From Streptomyces sp. NBC_01716 (GTDB taxonomy: Bacteria > Actinomycetota > Actinomycetes > Streptomycetales > Streptomycetaceae), in NCBI RefSeq assembly GCF_036248275.1, contig NZ_CP109181.1:248001-312000 (forward strand): 64,000 nt of DNA, read 5' to 3'. A model generated the notes under the pieces. That model was given only the letters and a program-made list of their open reading frames with translations, made no database searches and had not been told where the DNA came from. Each line of letters starts with the position of its first letter. Position 1 is the stretch's first letter. Below are positions 16,640 to 26,111 of the stretch, piece after piece. The position numbers and the translations under genes were made by a program.

Positions 16640-17197
16640 TCAGAGGCTCATCTCGATGTAGTCCAGATCGGTGAACTCGACCTGAAGGCCGGTCGCGCGG
16701 CGGCCGTTGTCCTTGAAGTACTGCTCCTGGAGCCCCTCGGCCACGATGGCGCGCAGGTCCCCCTCGTTCGCCCCCGATTCCCGCGCGGCCAGCAGCCGGG
16801 CGGCGATCTGGGGCGGCAGCAGTTCGGTGACGCGCCGCATCCTGGGGTCGTCGGTGGACCCGACCGCCGCCGTGAAGCCGAAGCGGGCGCGGGTCTCGAC
16901 CACGATCCCCGTTTGTGTGGCGGCCTTCGTCATCGCCTCCTTACGGACGCGGGGCTGCCAGTCCTTCCGTACCTCTGCCGCCAGCCGTTCGGCGAGCGCG
17001 GGCCGGGGGCGCTTGAGGTCCCCCCTGACGTAACGCTCGACCGTGCGCTGGGTGCAGCCGAGCCTGCGGGCGACCGCGCGGGTCGAGCCCTTCTCCTTCT
17101 TCACGAGGAACCTCATCCGCGCCCCCGCCGTCTTCGGGATCGGGCGGGTCGCGGTGTTCTCCGCTGCCTTGGTGATGCTGTCGCCGATGATGCCCAC
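16640..17197 (-). CDS. tpg: Telomere terminal protein Tpg
   Basis: 185 residues from GTG 17197 (GGGGGAG 6 bases upstream), the usual length for Tpg. The opening MGIIGDSI and TRPIPKTAGARMRFLVK, the HTH segment GSTRAVARRLGCTQRTVERYV (about 37-57), RDWQPRVR and the C-terminus LQVEFTDLDYIEMSL match the Streptomyces terminal-protein family. Tpg is covalently attached to the 5' ends of linear replicons and primes end patching. Only 3 bases separate it from tap. Its presence indicates a linear chromosome or plasmid. It is the last gene of the operon. Confidence 0.95.
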   Translation of the reverse strand: MGIIGDSITKAAENTATRPIPKTAGARMRFLVKKEKGSTRAVARRLGCTQRTVERYVRGDLKRPRPALAERLAAEVRKDWQPRVRKEAMTKAATQTGIVVETRARFGFTAAVGSTDDPRMRRVTELLPPQIAARLLAARESGANEGDLRAIVAEGLQEQYFKDNGRRATGLQVEFTDLDYIEMSL

Positions 17198-17200
17198 GGC

Positions 17201-19357
17201 TCACTCCCCCTCGGCGACGGCGTCGACGCCGTCCTTGATGTGCCGGGCCGGGTTGAGGCCCTCGTCCAGCAACTGGGCCGCCCAGAGAAGCGGTTTGGTG
17301 CCTTCGTGCTTGACCATGCCGGGGCTGACGCCGAGCCGGAACGCGCCCGGGGCCGGCCGCCCTTCGGAGGTGCGCGGCAGCAGGTCGAGCGGGCCGGGGC
17401 TGTCGGACAGGAAGACGACGCCGTCCGAGAGCAGCGCGATCGGCAGGAGCGCGTCGTCCGCGAAGTACAGACGGCCGGCGGGCGGCGGTCCGGACTGGCC
17501 GGCCGCAGCGGTCCTGAGGAGTTTGCGGTGCATGTTGACGCGCGCGGTGGCGATGACGGCGGCGCGGATGTCGGGCCGCCAGGTGGGGCGTTCGAGTGCG
17601 GGCCAGCGCTCTCCGGGCCGGTAGGCGGCGCCCTGCGGTCGCTCGCGGAGTTTGCCGATACCGCCCTTGACGGTCGACTTGATCGCGGAGAGGACGGCGG
17701 CCAGGGCGGGATCGGCTCCCTTGTGGTTCTCCATCGCGGCGAGGAAGGCGTGCTCGTCCAGGTCGGCGGTGACGCCCAGTTCCGCCATCGTCGTCTTGTA
17801 GGCGTCGGCGAGACGCTTGTACCAGGGGTCCAGATACGGGCCGTTCTCCGGGCGCACCCACGCTTCGACGGGGCTCAGGGTGACGGGCAGGCCGTAGGTG
17901 GTGACCAGTTCGTGCGCGTACGCGACCGTCGGCGTGGCGTACCAGGCCGGTCCGGTCGGGCGGCTGCCGCGCGCGGTGAACGGGGACGGCAGGCGGGGGT
18001 CCATCTCGATGCCCGACAGGTCGATCAGCCAGCTGCCCGGCAGCGACTTGTCGAAGTCGGGCGCGGCGAGGTGGACGGGCTCGCCGAGGCCGACGGGCAG
18101 GCGGTTCGCCGCTGCGAGGAAGGCGGTGTTCACGTCGATGCCGACCGCGTACTTCCTGGCGCACTCGGCGTCGGTGAGCAACTGCGGGTCGCGGATCCAG
18201 TCGTGGGCCTCCTCGTCGATGACCTCGTCGGGGGTGCGCCGGTGGCCGCGCGGATACAGCGCGGCGACGACGGGATGTTCGTCCGGCGCCTCGGGCGGCG
18301 CGGGGTCCACGGCCCGGGTGAGGGAGCCGGGCACCGGGCCCGCCACCCAGGTGTCGCCGGCCGCGTCCTTCACCGGCCGGGTGGGCGGGCGCAGGGCGGT
18401 CATCAGTTCCAGGCCGGAGACCGCGGTGGAGCCGCACGGGGTGATGACCCGGGCTGCGTACGTGCCGAGGACGTGGGCCAGTTCGGCGGGCGGCAGGGCC
18501 GCGGTGCCCGACCAGCTGCGGGGATCGAGCGCGTCCCACGGAAGAACGGCCAGTTGCACGCACTGGCGGCGTCCTTCGCGGGCCGGGCGGTAGATACGGG
18601 CCCACGGGCCGAAGCCCCGCTTGGTCAAGGTCCACTTCGCCCTGGTGATCTGCTTGTTGACCTTGTGGTCGTCGGGCAGGCGCAGCCCGCGCCGGTCTTC
18701 GAGTACGGCGGGCAGACCGAGGCGCAGCGCGGCGGGCTCGGTGAGGACGATCAGCGGGTCGGAGTCCCTGCCGTTGCGGTGCAGTCGGGGCGCGCCGAGC
18801 CGGGCGTCGGTGAGGGCCCATTCGACGAGCGCGGGGAGGTCCTTGGCCGGGCATTCCAGGACGAGGCCGCCGACGCAGTAGGCGTTGCCGTCGCCGTCGA
18901 GAACGGCGAGGGGGCCGTTGGCGAACTGGGGGTCGGGGGCGGCGAGTTGGGCGGCGGGGACGTCCTTCCGGGGTGCGGGCCTCGGCCGGCCCGACGGCCG
19001 GTCGGCGACCGCCGGGCGGGAGGGCGCCGGTTCCGGTGTCGGCCCAGGCCCAGGCCCAGGTACCGGAGCCTGAGCCGGCTGCGGGGCCGCCTCCGGCTCC
19101 GGTTCCGCGGAGGCCAGTTGGGCCGCGATGCCCTCCAGGAGCTTCGCGTACGCGGCGCGTGTCGCCCCCTGTGGTTCGCTGCGGCCCGTCTCCCACCCCG
19201 CGACCGTCGTCCGGGTCACGCCGAGCGCCGCGGCGACCTCGGCCCGGGTGAGGCCGTAGTCGCCGCGCAGCCTCACCCGTTCCGCCGGTTCCGGCAGATG
19301 TGTGCGGCGCGGCCCCGACTTGAGGAGGGCGTCGACGGGGTCGGGCTTCCTGGGCAT
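17201..19357 (-). CDS. tap: Telomere-associated protein Tap
   Basis: 718 residues from ATG 19357 with AAGGAG 10 bases upstream, close to the length of known Tap proteins (about 740). An XRE-type HTH lies at about 27-65 (LTRAEVAAALGVTRTTVAGWETG). A Pro/Ala-rich linker follows (about 85-150), then the long Tap-specific region. Tap binds the telomeric 3' overhang folds and recruits Tpg for end replication. The tap-tpg order and spacing are the same as in characterised Streptomyces. A 26-bp inverted repeat lies 72 bp upstream of the start. Confidence 0.95.
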   Translation of the reverse strand: MPRKPDPVDALLKSGPRRTHLPEPAERVRLRGDYGLTRAEVAAALGVTRTTVAGWETGRSEPQGATRAAYAKLLEGIAAQLASAEPEPEAAPQPAQAPVPGPGPGPTPEPAPSRPAVADRPSGRPRPAPRKDVPAAQLAAPDPQFANGPLAVLDGDGNAYCVGGLVLECPAKDLPALVEWALTDARLGAPRLHRNGRDSDPLIVLTEPAALRLGLPAVLEDRRGLRLPDDHKVNKQITRAKWTLTKRGFGPWARIYRPAREGRRQCVQLAVLPWDALDPRSWSGTAALPPAELAHVLGTYAARVITPCGSTAVSGLELMTALRPPTRPVKDAAGDTWVAGPVPGSLTRAVDPAPPEAPDEHPVVAALYPRGHRRTPDEVIDEEAHDWIRDPQLLTDAECARKYAVGIDVNTAFLAAANRLPVGLGEPVHLAAPDFDKSLPGSWLIDLSGIEMDPRLPSPFTARGSRPTGPAWYATPTVAYAHELVTTYGLPVTLSPVEAWVRPENGPYLDPWYKRLADAYKTTMAELGVTADLDEHAFLAAMENHKGADPALAAVLSAIKSTVKGGIGKLRERPQGAAYRPGERWPALERPTWRPDIRAAVIATARVNMHRKLLRTAAAGQSGPPPAGRLYFADDALLPIALLSDGVVFLSDSPGPLDLLPRTSEGRPAPGAFRLGVSPGMVKHEGTKPLLWAAQLLDEGLNPARHIKDGVDAVAEGE

Positions 19358-19428
19358 GCGGCACTCGCTCCTTCGCGCGTCAGCCCTGGGGCCTGTCGAC
19401 GCGGGTGGTGCGGTGCCGCGGGGCCATG

Positions 19429-19454
19429 ACGATCCGGTACATGAACCGGATCGT
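19429..19454. repeat. 10-6-10 perfect inverted repeat upstream of tap
   Basis: ACGATCCGGT (19429-19438) and ACCGGATCGT (19445-19454) are perfect inverted copies separated by 6 bases. The repeat lies between the end of bglC and the start of tap on the same strand and has no T-run, which favours an operator or binding site for Tap's own HTH over a terminator. Confidence 0.55.
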
Positions 19455-19472
19455 AGCGCGCGTGCGGAGGTT

Positions 19473-20918
19473 CTACCGTCCGTCGGTCACCGCGTCCGGC
19501 GGGGTGAGCGGGGACAGACTGCCGCTGCGGGTGAGTTTGGCGTACCAGTGGGCGCTTGCCTTGGGGATACGCCGCTGGGTCGCGTAGTCCACGTACACCG
19601 TGCCGAAGCGCCTGCTGTAGCCGTACCCCCACTCGTAGTTGTCGAGCAGCGACCACAGGAAGTAGCCCCGCACATCGGCCCCCGACTCGATCGCGCTGTG
19701 TACGGCGGCGAGGTGGTCGCGCAGATAGTCGATGCGCTCCGGGTCGTGGACCTCGCCGTCAGGGTTGGCGTAGTCGTCGAACGCCGCGCCGTTCTCGGTG
19801 ATCATCACCGGCAGTTCCGGGTGGTCCCGCCGTACCCGCATCAGCAGCTCGTACAGACCGTCCGGGTCGATGGTCCAGCCCATGGCGGTCCGGGGTCCCG
19901 GCGTCTGGTGGAAGGCGACGTTGTCGGCGGCCGGCCACGGGCTGTGGGCGCTCGCGCCGTGTCCGTCCGACCCGTGGGCGGCCGGTCCCTCGTGGTGGGA
20001 GACGAGCGTGGGCGAGTAGTAGTTGACACCGAGGAAGTCCAGCGGCCGGTGGATGAGCGCGGTGTCGCCGTCCTGGACGAAGGACCAGTCGGTGAGGGAC
20101 GAGGTGTCGGCCATGACGTCCTCGGGGTACGCGCCGTCGAGCATCGGTCCGGTGAAGACACGGTTGGCGAGTCCGTCGATCCGGCGGGCCGCGTCCAAGT
20201 CTGCGGCGCTGTCGGTCAGCGGCCGTACGTGGTGGAGGTTGAGCGTGACGGACAGCCGGGCGTCCGCCGGGAGCCGGTCGCGCAGGACCTGGACCGCGAG
20301 CCCGTGGCCGAGGTTGAGGTGGTGCGCGGCGCGCAGGGCGTCGACGGGGTCGGTACGGCCGGGGGCGTGCACCCCGGAGCCGTACCCCAGGAACGAGCTG
20401 CACCACGGTTCGTTGAGTGTGGTCCACGTCTTGACGCGGTCGCCGAGCGCGTCGGCGACGAGGGCCGCGTACTCGGCGAAGTGCTCGGCCGTGCGGCGCT
20501 CGGGCCAGCCTCCCGCGTCCTCCAGATGCTGGGGAAGGTCCCAGTGGTAGAGGGTGACGACCGGTTCGATGCCCTTGGCGAGCAGGTCGTCGGTGAGCCG
20601 GCGGTAGAAGTCGAGGCCCTCCTGGGACGCGGGTCCGCTGCCGGTGGGCTGTACGCGCGGCCAGGAGACCGAGAAGCGGTACGCGCCGACGCCGAGGTCG
20701 GCCATGAGGGCGGTGTCCTCGCGCCAGCGGTTGTAGTGGTCGGCGGCGATGTCACCGGTGTCGCCGTTGCGGACCTTGCCGGGGGTGCGGGAGTAGACGT
20801 CCCAGATGGAGGGGGTGCGGCCGGCTTCCCGTGCGGCGCCCTCGATCTGGTAGGCGGCTGTCGCGGTGCCCCAGAGGAACTCGGGCGGAAAGACTCGTAC
20901 GGAGGGGGATGTGGCCAC
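19473..20918 (-). CDS. bglC: GH1 beta-glucosidase BglC
   Basis: 481 residues from GTG 20918 (AAAGGGA upstream). It opens with [19 protein letters not shown]; the acid/base is Glu170 in TLNEPW and the nucleophile is Glu375 in ITENGAAF. All the family 1 sugar-binding residues ([27 protein letters not shown]) are present. There is no signal peptide, so it acts in the cytoplasm and cleaves imported cello-oligosaccharides to glucose. Its place 146 bp behind cebG in the cebR-cebEFG-bglC order is that of the known Streptomyces cellobiose locus. A much longer frame running through the neighbouring permease gene in another phase is not real. Confidence 0.95.
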   Translation of the reverse strand: MATSPSVRVFPPEFLWGTATAAYQIEGAAREAGRTPSIWDVYSRTPGKVRNGDTGDIAADHYNRWREDTALMADLGVGAYRFSVSWPRVQPTGSGPASQEGLDFYRRLTDDLLAKGIEPVVTLYHWDLPQHLEDAGGWPERRTAEHFAEYAALVADALGDRVKTWTTLNEPWCSSFLGYGSGVHAPGRTDPVDALRAAHHLNLGHGLAVQVLRDRLPADARLSVTLNLHHVRPLTDSAADLDAARRIDGLANRVFTGPMLDGAYPEDVMADTSSLTDWSFVQDGDTALIHRPLDFLGVNYYSPTLVSHHEGPAAHGSDGHGASAHSPWPAADNVAFHQTPGPRTAMGWTIDPDGLYELLMRVRRDHPELPVMITENGAAFDDYANPDGEVHDPERIDYLRDHLAAVHSAIESGADVRGYFLWSLLDNYEWGYGYSRRFGTVYVDYATQRRIPKASAHWYAKLTRSGSLSPLTPPDAVTDGR

Positions 20919-21064
20919 GAGGGTCCCTTTCAGGAGTTGAACTGTGTTCCGTGTGCGGGGGGTTGGGCCTTCGCGCGCTGAGGCGCGCGGGGGCGGAACC
21001 CGGGATACGGGCTCGGGCCCTGCGGGGGAGCGAGGGAGAATCGCCGGAGGAGTGCGGGCAGAGA

Positions 21065-21994
21065 TCAGCCCTTGACCGCTCCCTGCATGATCCCGCCGAC
21101 TATCTGGCGGCCGAAGACGACGAACATCGCCAGCAGCGGCAGGGTGCCCAGCAGCGCCCCCGCCATGATCACGGACTGGTCGCGCACATAGCCCGCGCTG
21201 AGCTGGGTGAGCGCGACGGGGACGGTGGGGTTGGTCATGTCGAGCGCGATGAACGGCCAGAAGAAGTCGTTCCACGCGTGCACGAACGTGATCATGAAGA
21301 GGACGGCCATGGGCGGCCGGGCGATCGGCAGCACGATGCTCCAGAAGATACGGAGCGAGTGCGCGCCGTCCAGGCGCCCCGCCTCGATGAGTTCGTCGGG
21401 CAGCGCCTCCTTGAGGTACTGCCGCATGAAGAACACCCCGACGGCGCTGACCAGCGTCGGGAAGATGACCGAAGGGAGCGTCTGCCCCCAGCCCAGCTCG
21501 GCCATCATCATGAAGAGCGGTACGACTCCGAGCTGCGGCGGCACCAGCATCGTCCCGATGACCAGCAGCAGGAGGAGGTTGCGCCCCCTGAAGCGCAGTT
21601 TGGCGAACGCGAAGCCCGCCAGGGTGGCGAAGAAGACCGTGGACAGCGCGATGACGCCGGCGACGATCAGGCTGTTGACCATCGCCTTGCCCATCGCCGC
21701 GTCCTGCCAGGCGATCCCGAGGTTCTTGAGAAGGTTCGGCCCCGGCAGGAAAGGAGGCGGGGTCTGCGCGACGCGGGTGTTGTCGGTGGAGGCTGCCACC
21801 ACCGTCCAGTACAGCGGGAAGAGGGAGATGAGCGCGGCGATGCCGAGCAGAAGGTAGGCGAGTGGTCCGGCGTGGTGCGTACGGCCGGCGCCGGGGCGCA
21901 GTGCGCGGCGGAGCCGGAAGCGGCCGGAGGGCGGCGGGGCCTCGGGGGCCCGGTCGCGTGCGTCCGCCCGGACGGGTGCGGTGTCGATGGTCAT
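21065..21994 (-). CDS. cebG: Cello-oligosaccharide ABC transporter permease CebG
   Basis: 309 residues from ATG 21994. After a 45-residue charged N-terminal tail come six membrane helices (first [19 protein letters not shown]). The EAA loop that docks the ATPase reads [27 protein letters not shown]. It is the MalG-type partner of CebF. It begins 18 bases after the cebF stop on the minus strand. The system lacks its own ATPase gene here, consistent with the shared ATPase MsiK used by Streptomyces sugar importers. Confidence 0.93.
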   Translation of the reverse strand: MTIDTAPVRADARDRAPEAPPPSGRFRLRRALRPGAGRTHHAGPLAYLLLGIAALISLFPLYWTVVAASTDNTRVAQTPPPFLPGPNLLKNLGIAWQDAAMGKAMVNSLIVAGVIALSTVFFATLAGFAFAKLRFRGRNLLLLLVIGTMLVPPQLGVVPLFMMMAELGWGQTLPSVIFPTLVSAVGVFFMRQYLKEALPDELIEAGRLDGAHSLRIFWSIVLPIARPPMAVLFMITFVHAWNDFFWPFIALDMTNPTVPVALTQLSAGYVRDQSVIMAGALLGTLPLLAMFVVFGRQIVGGIMQGAVKG

Positions 21995-22012
21995 GCGGCT
22001 GCTGCTCCCTGC

Positions 22013-23083
22013 TCAGGACGTCGCGGACGGCGTGGACTTGGCCTTCTTCTGCGGGCCCGTGGGAGCCCCTGCCGCTCGGCGCGTCCTGATTCCGTTGACG
22101 ACACGCTGGAGGACGAAGACGAGGACGAGGATCAGGAACATCGCCCAGGCGATCGTCGCGGCGCGGCCCATCTGGTAGTTCTTCCAGCCCTCTTCGTAGA
22201 GGAGCAGCCCGAGCGTCTGGTACTGGTTGTCCGCTCCGCCGCTGATGCCGTTCGGACCCTGGCCGAAGATCAGCGGCTCGCCGAAGAGCTGGGTCGCGCC
22301 GATCGTGGACAGCACGATGGTGAAGACGATCGTGGCGCTGATGCCGGGGATGGTCACCTGGCGGAACTGCTGCCAGCGTGAGGCGCCGTCGATGGCCGCC
22401 GCCTCGTACAGATCCCTTGGTACCGCCTGCATGGCCGCCAGATAGAGCAGGGCGTTGTAGCCGGTCCAGCGCCAGATGACGATGGCGGAGATGGCGAACT
22501 GGGCGGGCCACTTCTGGTTCTCCCAGTCGACGTTGTCGATCCCGAAGAAGCTCAGTCCCCAGTTGATCATGCCGAAGTCACGCTCGAAGAGCATGGTGAA
22601 GACGAGCGCGGCGGCGGCGATGGAGGTGGCGTACGGGGTGAGGACCGCGACCCGGAAGAACGTCGAGCCACGGAGCCGGTAGTTGAGGAGATGGGCGAGA
22701 CCGAGCGCCATCAGCAGCTGCGGGACGGTGGAGATGACACCGATGGTGAAGGTGTTGGTCAGCGCGTTCCAGAACCGGTCGTCGTCGATGAGTTCGGTGA
22801 AGTTGGCGAGTCCTCGCCACTCCATCATGTCCATGGTGGACAGCTCGACGCGGTGCAGCGAGATCCAGAAGGTGTAGATGAGCGGGTAGAGGCCGAAGGC
22901 CCCGAAGATCACGAAGAACGGGGCGATGAAGGCGTACGGCACCGCTCGCACGTCCAGCCGGTGCAGGATGTTGCGTCGCGACTGGCCGGCGGCTCCGTCG
23001 CGGCCGGCGCCCTTCCCTGCGGAGCCGTCCGGGGGCGGGGGCGGCTGCCCGTCGGTGCGGGCTGCCGGGTTGGAGGTGGCCAC
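22013..23083 (-). CDS. cebF: Cello-oligosaccharide ABC transporter permease CebF
   Basis: 356 residues from GTG 23083 (GGAAGGA upstream). A long Pro/Gly-rich N-terminal tail (about 45 residues) precedes six membrane helices ([21 protein letters not shown] first). The EAA loop is [24 protein letters not shown]. MalF/UgpA-type membrane subunit, forming the channel with CebG. It lies 116 bp downstream of cebE in the same operon. Confidence 0.93.
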   Translation of the reverse strand: MATSNPAARTDGQPPPPPDGSAGKGAGRDGAAGQSRRNILHRLDVRAVPYAFIAPFFVIFGAFGLYPLIYTFWISLHRVELSTMDMMEWRGLANFTELIDDDRFWNALTNTFTIGVISTVPQLLMALGLAHLLNYRLRGSTFFRVAVLTPYATSIAAAALVFTMLFERDFGMINWGLSFFGIDNVDWENQKWPAQFAISAIVIWRWTGYNALLYLAAMQAVPRDLYEAAAIDGASRWQQFRQVTIPGISATIVFTIVLSTIGATQLFGEPLIFGQGPNGISGGADNQYQTLGLLLYEEGWKNYQMGRAATIAWAMFLILVLVFVLQRVVNGIRTRRAAGAPTGPQKKAKSTPSATS

Positions 23084-23199
23084 GCGGGCGTCCTTCCATG
23101 AGGTCTGTGTGGGGCGGTTCGGTGGAACAGGGGTTTGCGGGGGGCGTCCCGGCGGCCGGGCCGGTCGGGCCGGAGCGGCTGCCGGGACTGCCCCACGGG

Positions 23200-24564
23200 T
23201 CAGCGCGTGGCCTTCTCGATGCGCTCGTCCGTCGTCTTCCATGCCTCGTCCGGGCTCTTGCCCTGCGCCTCGATCAGCTGGAGGCCCGCCGAGAACGCGT
23301 CCTTGATCGTGCCGTCCTTGCGCCCGAGGACCTGCTCGTCCGGGATCTCCTTCGCCGCGTCGCCGAAGATCTGGCCGATCGGCGCGCCGCTGAAGTACTC
23401 GGACTTGCCGTTGGCCACGGCCGGAATGTCGAGCGCCGTCTTCGAGGACGGGAAGTTGCCGAGCTTCTCGAAGATGGTCGCCTGCTGTTCGGGCGCGGTC
23501 AGCCAGGCGATGAGATCGGTCGCCTCCTTCTTCACGGGGCTGTTCTCCATCACCCCGAGGAACGCGCCGCCCCAGTTGGCTCCCTTGGGCGCCTTGGCGA
23601 CATCCCACTTGCCCTTGTTCGCCGGTCCCGCCTTCTCACTGATGTGCGCGAGCATCCAGGCGGGACAGACGGTCGTGGCGAACGTGCTGTTGGCCAGTCC
23701 CGGGTCCCAGCCGGGCTGGAACTGCCGCAGTTTGGCGGTCAGTCCGGACTCCGCGGCGTCGGCCGCGAGCCCCCAGGCGTCCGTGACCACGGGGTTGTCC
23801 TTGTAGATGAGCTTGCCGCTCTTGTCGTAGAACTGCTGCTCGTCGCCGTAGATCATCGCGTTGAACAGCCCGCTGGAGCTGTCCATGAAGGCGAGCTTCT
23901 TGTTCTTGGTGCCCTTCTTGAAGTCCCGGCCGACGTCGACGTACTTGGACCAGTCCCCCGCCCACAGCTTCTCGACCTCGGCGCGCTCGGTCGGCAGCCC
24001 CGCCTGCTCGAACATGTCCTTGCGGTAACAGACCGCCATCGGACCGATGTCCGTGCCGAGCCCGAGCAACTTGCCGTCCTCCGTGGTGACCTGGCTCGAC
24101 TTCCACGGCAGGTAGTGGTCGAGTCCGGGCGTCTTGGACAGGTCGGCGAACTTGTCCGCCCGGGTGTCGACCAGTTCCTTGGCCCGGCCTATCTCTATGC
24201 CCTGGATGTCCTTGAGGCCACTGCCGGCGGCCAGGTGCGTCTGGAGCGCCGTGTAGTACGTCTGCTCGTCGCCGGCCACGTCGGCCTCGATGAGGATGTC
24301 GGGATTCTCGTCCATGTACTGGTCGAGGAGCCCGGTCTCCTTGAACCCCATGACGCCGAAGAGGCCCACGCTGATGACGGTCTTGCCGTCCTTCGTCTTC
24401 GCCTCGCCGGTGTCGCCGCCGCCTCCGCAACCGGCCACGAGCACGAGCGAGAGACCGGCCGCCGCGACGGCGGCGAGCGAGGGGAAGCGGTTCGGAGAAC
24501 GGGACGGAACACGGGAGGGAAGAGCGGAGAGTACGGATCCGAAGCGATGACGGGCGGTGCCCAT
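23200..24564 (-). CDS. cebE: Cello-oligosaccharide-binding lipoprotein CebE
   Basis: 454 residues from ATG 24564 with AAGGAGGAAG upstream. The signal peptide ends in the lipobox LVAGC (Cys46), so the protein is anchored outside the membrane. The mature part is a family 1 extracellular solute-binding protein (YMDENPDILIEADVAGDEQTY near the N-terminal lobe). As first gene of cebEFG-bglC it captures cellobiose/cellotriose for import. A perfect CebR operator lies 89 bp upstream of the start. Confidence 0.94.
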   Translation of the reverse strand: MGTARHRFGSVLSALPSRVPSRSPNRFPSLAAVAAAGLSLVLVAGCGGGGDTGEAKTKDGKTVISVGLFGVMGFKETGLLDQYMDENPDILIEADVAGDEQTYYTALQTHLAAGSGLKDIQGIEIGRAKELVDTRADKFADLSKTPGLDHYLPWKSSQVTTEDGKLLGLGTDIGPMAVCYRKDMFEQAGLPTERAEVEKLWAGDWSKYVDVGRDFKKGTKNKKLAFMDSSSGLFNAMIYGDEQQFYDKSGKLIYKDNPVVTDAWGLAADAAESGLTAKLRQFQPGWDPGLANSTFATTVCPAWMLAHISEKAGPANKGKWDVAKAPKGANWGGAFLGVMENSPVKKEATDLIAWLTAPEQQATIFEKLGNFPSSKTALDIPAVANGKSEYFSGAPIGQIFGDAAKEIPDEQVLGRKDGTIKDAFSAGLQLIEAQGKSPDEAWKTTDERIEKATR

Positions 24565-24652
24565 GTGCTTCCTCCTTGCGGGCGCTCGACGCGCCGAAAA
24601 GTGACTCGGTGAACACACCGGACGCGGGCCCGTCATCCGGCGAACAAGTGAG

Positions 24653-24666
24653 TGGGAGCGCTCCCA
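24653..24666. promoter_or_regulatory. CebR operator (perfect 14-bp palindrome)
   Basis: TGGGAGCGCTCCCA matches the established CebR-binding site exactly. It lies between the divergent cebE and cebR genes. Cellobiose or cellotriose binding to CebR releases it and induces cebEFG. Confidence 0.95.
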
Positions 24667-24836
24667 GTCGGTTGTGGAAGACTCTGCGGAGTACGTCGCA
24701 CCGTGTCAAGAGTTGAAGACATTTCCGTTGCCCGGAGATGTCCGGCACCGAGTGGGGCGGGACGGTACGTCGCGGGCCGAGTGCCCTGCGTGGACAGGAA
24801 CCGGACCGCCCTCGCGGGCAGAAGTCAGGAGAAGCG

Positions 24837-25865
24837 ATGAGCAGCCGTAAACAGCAAGGTCAGCGGCCAACTCTTGAAGCCGTCGCCGAGCTTGCGGGGG
24901 TGGGCCGTGGGACCGTTTCCCGGGTCGTCAACGGTTCGCCCGGCGTCAGCGCGAAGGCCCGCGCCGCGGTCGAGACGGCCATCTCGCAGCTGAACTACAT
25001 ACCCAACCCGGCCGCGCGCAGCCTGGTCACCAGCCGGACGGACTGCCTCGCGCTGGTGATACCCGAGTCGGAGAGCCGGCTGGCGGCGGAGCCGTACTTC
25101 TCGGCGGTGATCCGCGGCGTGAGTACGGAACTGGCCGACACCGAGATGCAGTTGCTGCTCATCCTGGTCCGCGACCGGCGCGAACTCGACCGGCTCACTC
25201 GCTTCGCCGCGGCCCGCCGGGTGGACGGCGTGCTGCTGGTGTCGATCCACGACGACGACCCACTCCCGGGCCTGCTCGAAGAGATGCGGATGCCGACGGT
25301 CCTCGCGGGCCGGCGCTCGCCCGAGGAGTCCCTGAGCCATGTCCACTCCGACAACGTCGGCGGCGCCGCGACGGCCGTACGGCACCTGATCGACGGCGGG
25401 CGCACCACGATCGCGACGATCACCGGACCGCTCGACATGGACGTCGGCAACAGCAGGCTCCGGGGCTGGCGCGAGGCCCTGGCGGAGCGGGGTCTGCCGG
25501 TGGACGAACACCTCGTCGCGGTCTCGGACTTCACCGAGGAGGGCGGGCGTACGGCGATGAGCGACCTGCTCGACCGCGCCCCGGGTATCGACGCCGTCTT
25601 CGCGGCGTCGGACGTGATGGCGGTGGGCGCGCTGACCGAACTGCGTGAGCGGGGGCGGCGGGTGCCCGAGGACGTGGCGGTGATCGGCTTCGACGACTCG
25701 GTCATCGCCCGGCATACGACACCGGCGCTGACGAGTGTGCGGCAGCCCATCGAGGCGATCGGCCGTTCGATCACGAGGCTGCTCCTGGAGGAGATCGCGG
25801 AGCCCACCACAGCCCACCAACAGCTCGTGCTGCCAACGACGTTGATCCTGCGCGACTCCGCGTGA
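24837..25865 (+). CDS. cebR: LacI-family repressor of cello-oligosaccharide utilisation, CebR
   Basis: 342 residues from ATG 24837 with AGGAGA 6 bases upstream. The LacI HTH reads PTLEAVAELAGVGRGTVSRVVNGSPGVS (about 10-40), with the hinge helix NPAARSLVT. The periplasmic-binding-like core (RRVDGVLLVSIHDDD, DGGRTTIATITGPLDMDVG, FAASDVMAVGAL, IGFDDS) binds the inducer. It is divergent from cebEFG-bglC and its recognition palindrome lies in the shared promoter region. Confidence 0.95.
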   Translation: MSSRKQQGQRPTLEAVAELAGVGRGTVSRVVNGSPGVSAKARAAVETAISQLNYIPNPAARSLVTSRTDCLALVIPESESRLAAEPYFSAVIRGVSTELADTEMQLLLILVRDRRELDRLTRFAAARRVDGVLLVSIHDDDPLPGLLEEMRMPTVLAGRRSPEESLSHVHSDNVGGAATAVRHLIDGGRTTIATITGPLDMDVGNSRLRGWREALAERGLPVDEHLVAVSDFTEEGGRTAMSDLLDRAPGIDAVFAASDVMAVGALTELRERGRRVPEDVAVIGFDDSVIARHTTPALTSVRQPIEAIGRSITRLLLEEIAEPTTAHQQLVLPTTLILRDSA

Positions 25866-26111
25866 CGGGGGTTCCGCGTGACGGGGGCGGGGCGAGGTGG
25901 GACGGGCCGGCACGGGGCGGGGCCGGGCCGGCACGGTGGTCGACCGCCGGGCGGTGCGATCACCGCGACCGCGCCCCGGCGGGCCGGGTCCGGCGGGAGT
26001 CGGAGCCGTAAAAGATCGAAAAGCCCTCGCCCCGTACCCTCGACGAGCCGAAACCCCTTGCGCCCGCCGTCCGTTCGCTGTCAGTTCGCCGTCCGAGAAG
26101 GGCCACCGCCC

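Noticed and set aside
16493..19429. A 978-codon plus-strand frame opposite tap-tpg
   Set aside because: It is antisense to two recognised genes, has no ribosome site and shows the composition of an antisense reading of a GC-rich gene.
19473..22511. A 1012-codon minus-strand frame spanning bglC and the permease genes
   Set aside because: Only its last 481 codons (bglC) have family resemblance. The first half is an out-of-phase reading of cebG and cebF, an effect of high GC.
22013..23608. Upstream extension of cebF by 175 codons
   Set aside because: It overlaps the 3' part of cebE in another phase. GTG 23083 has a ribosome site and gives the normal permease start.
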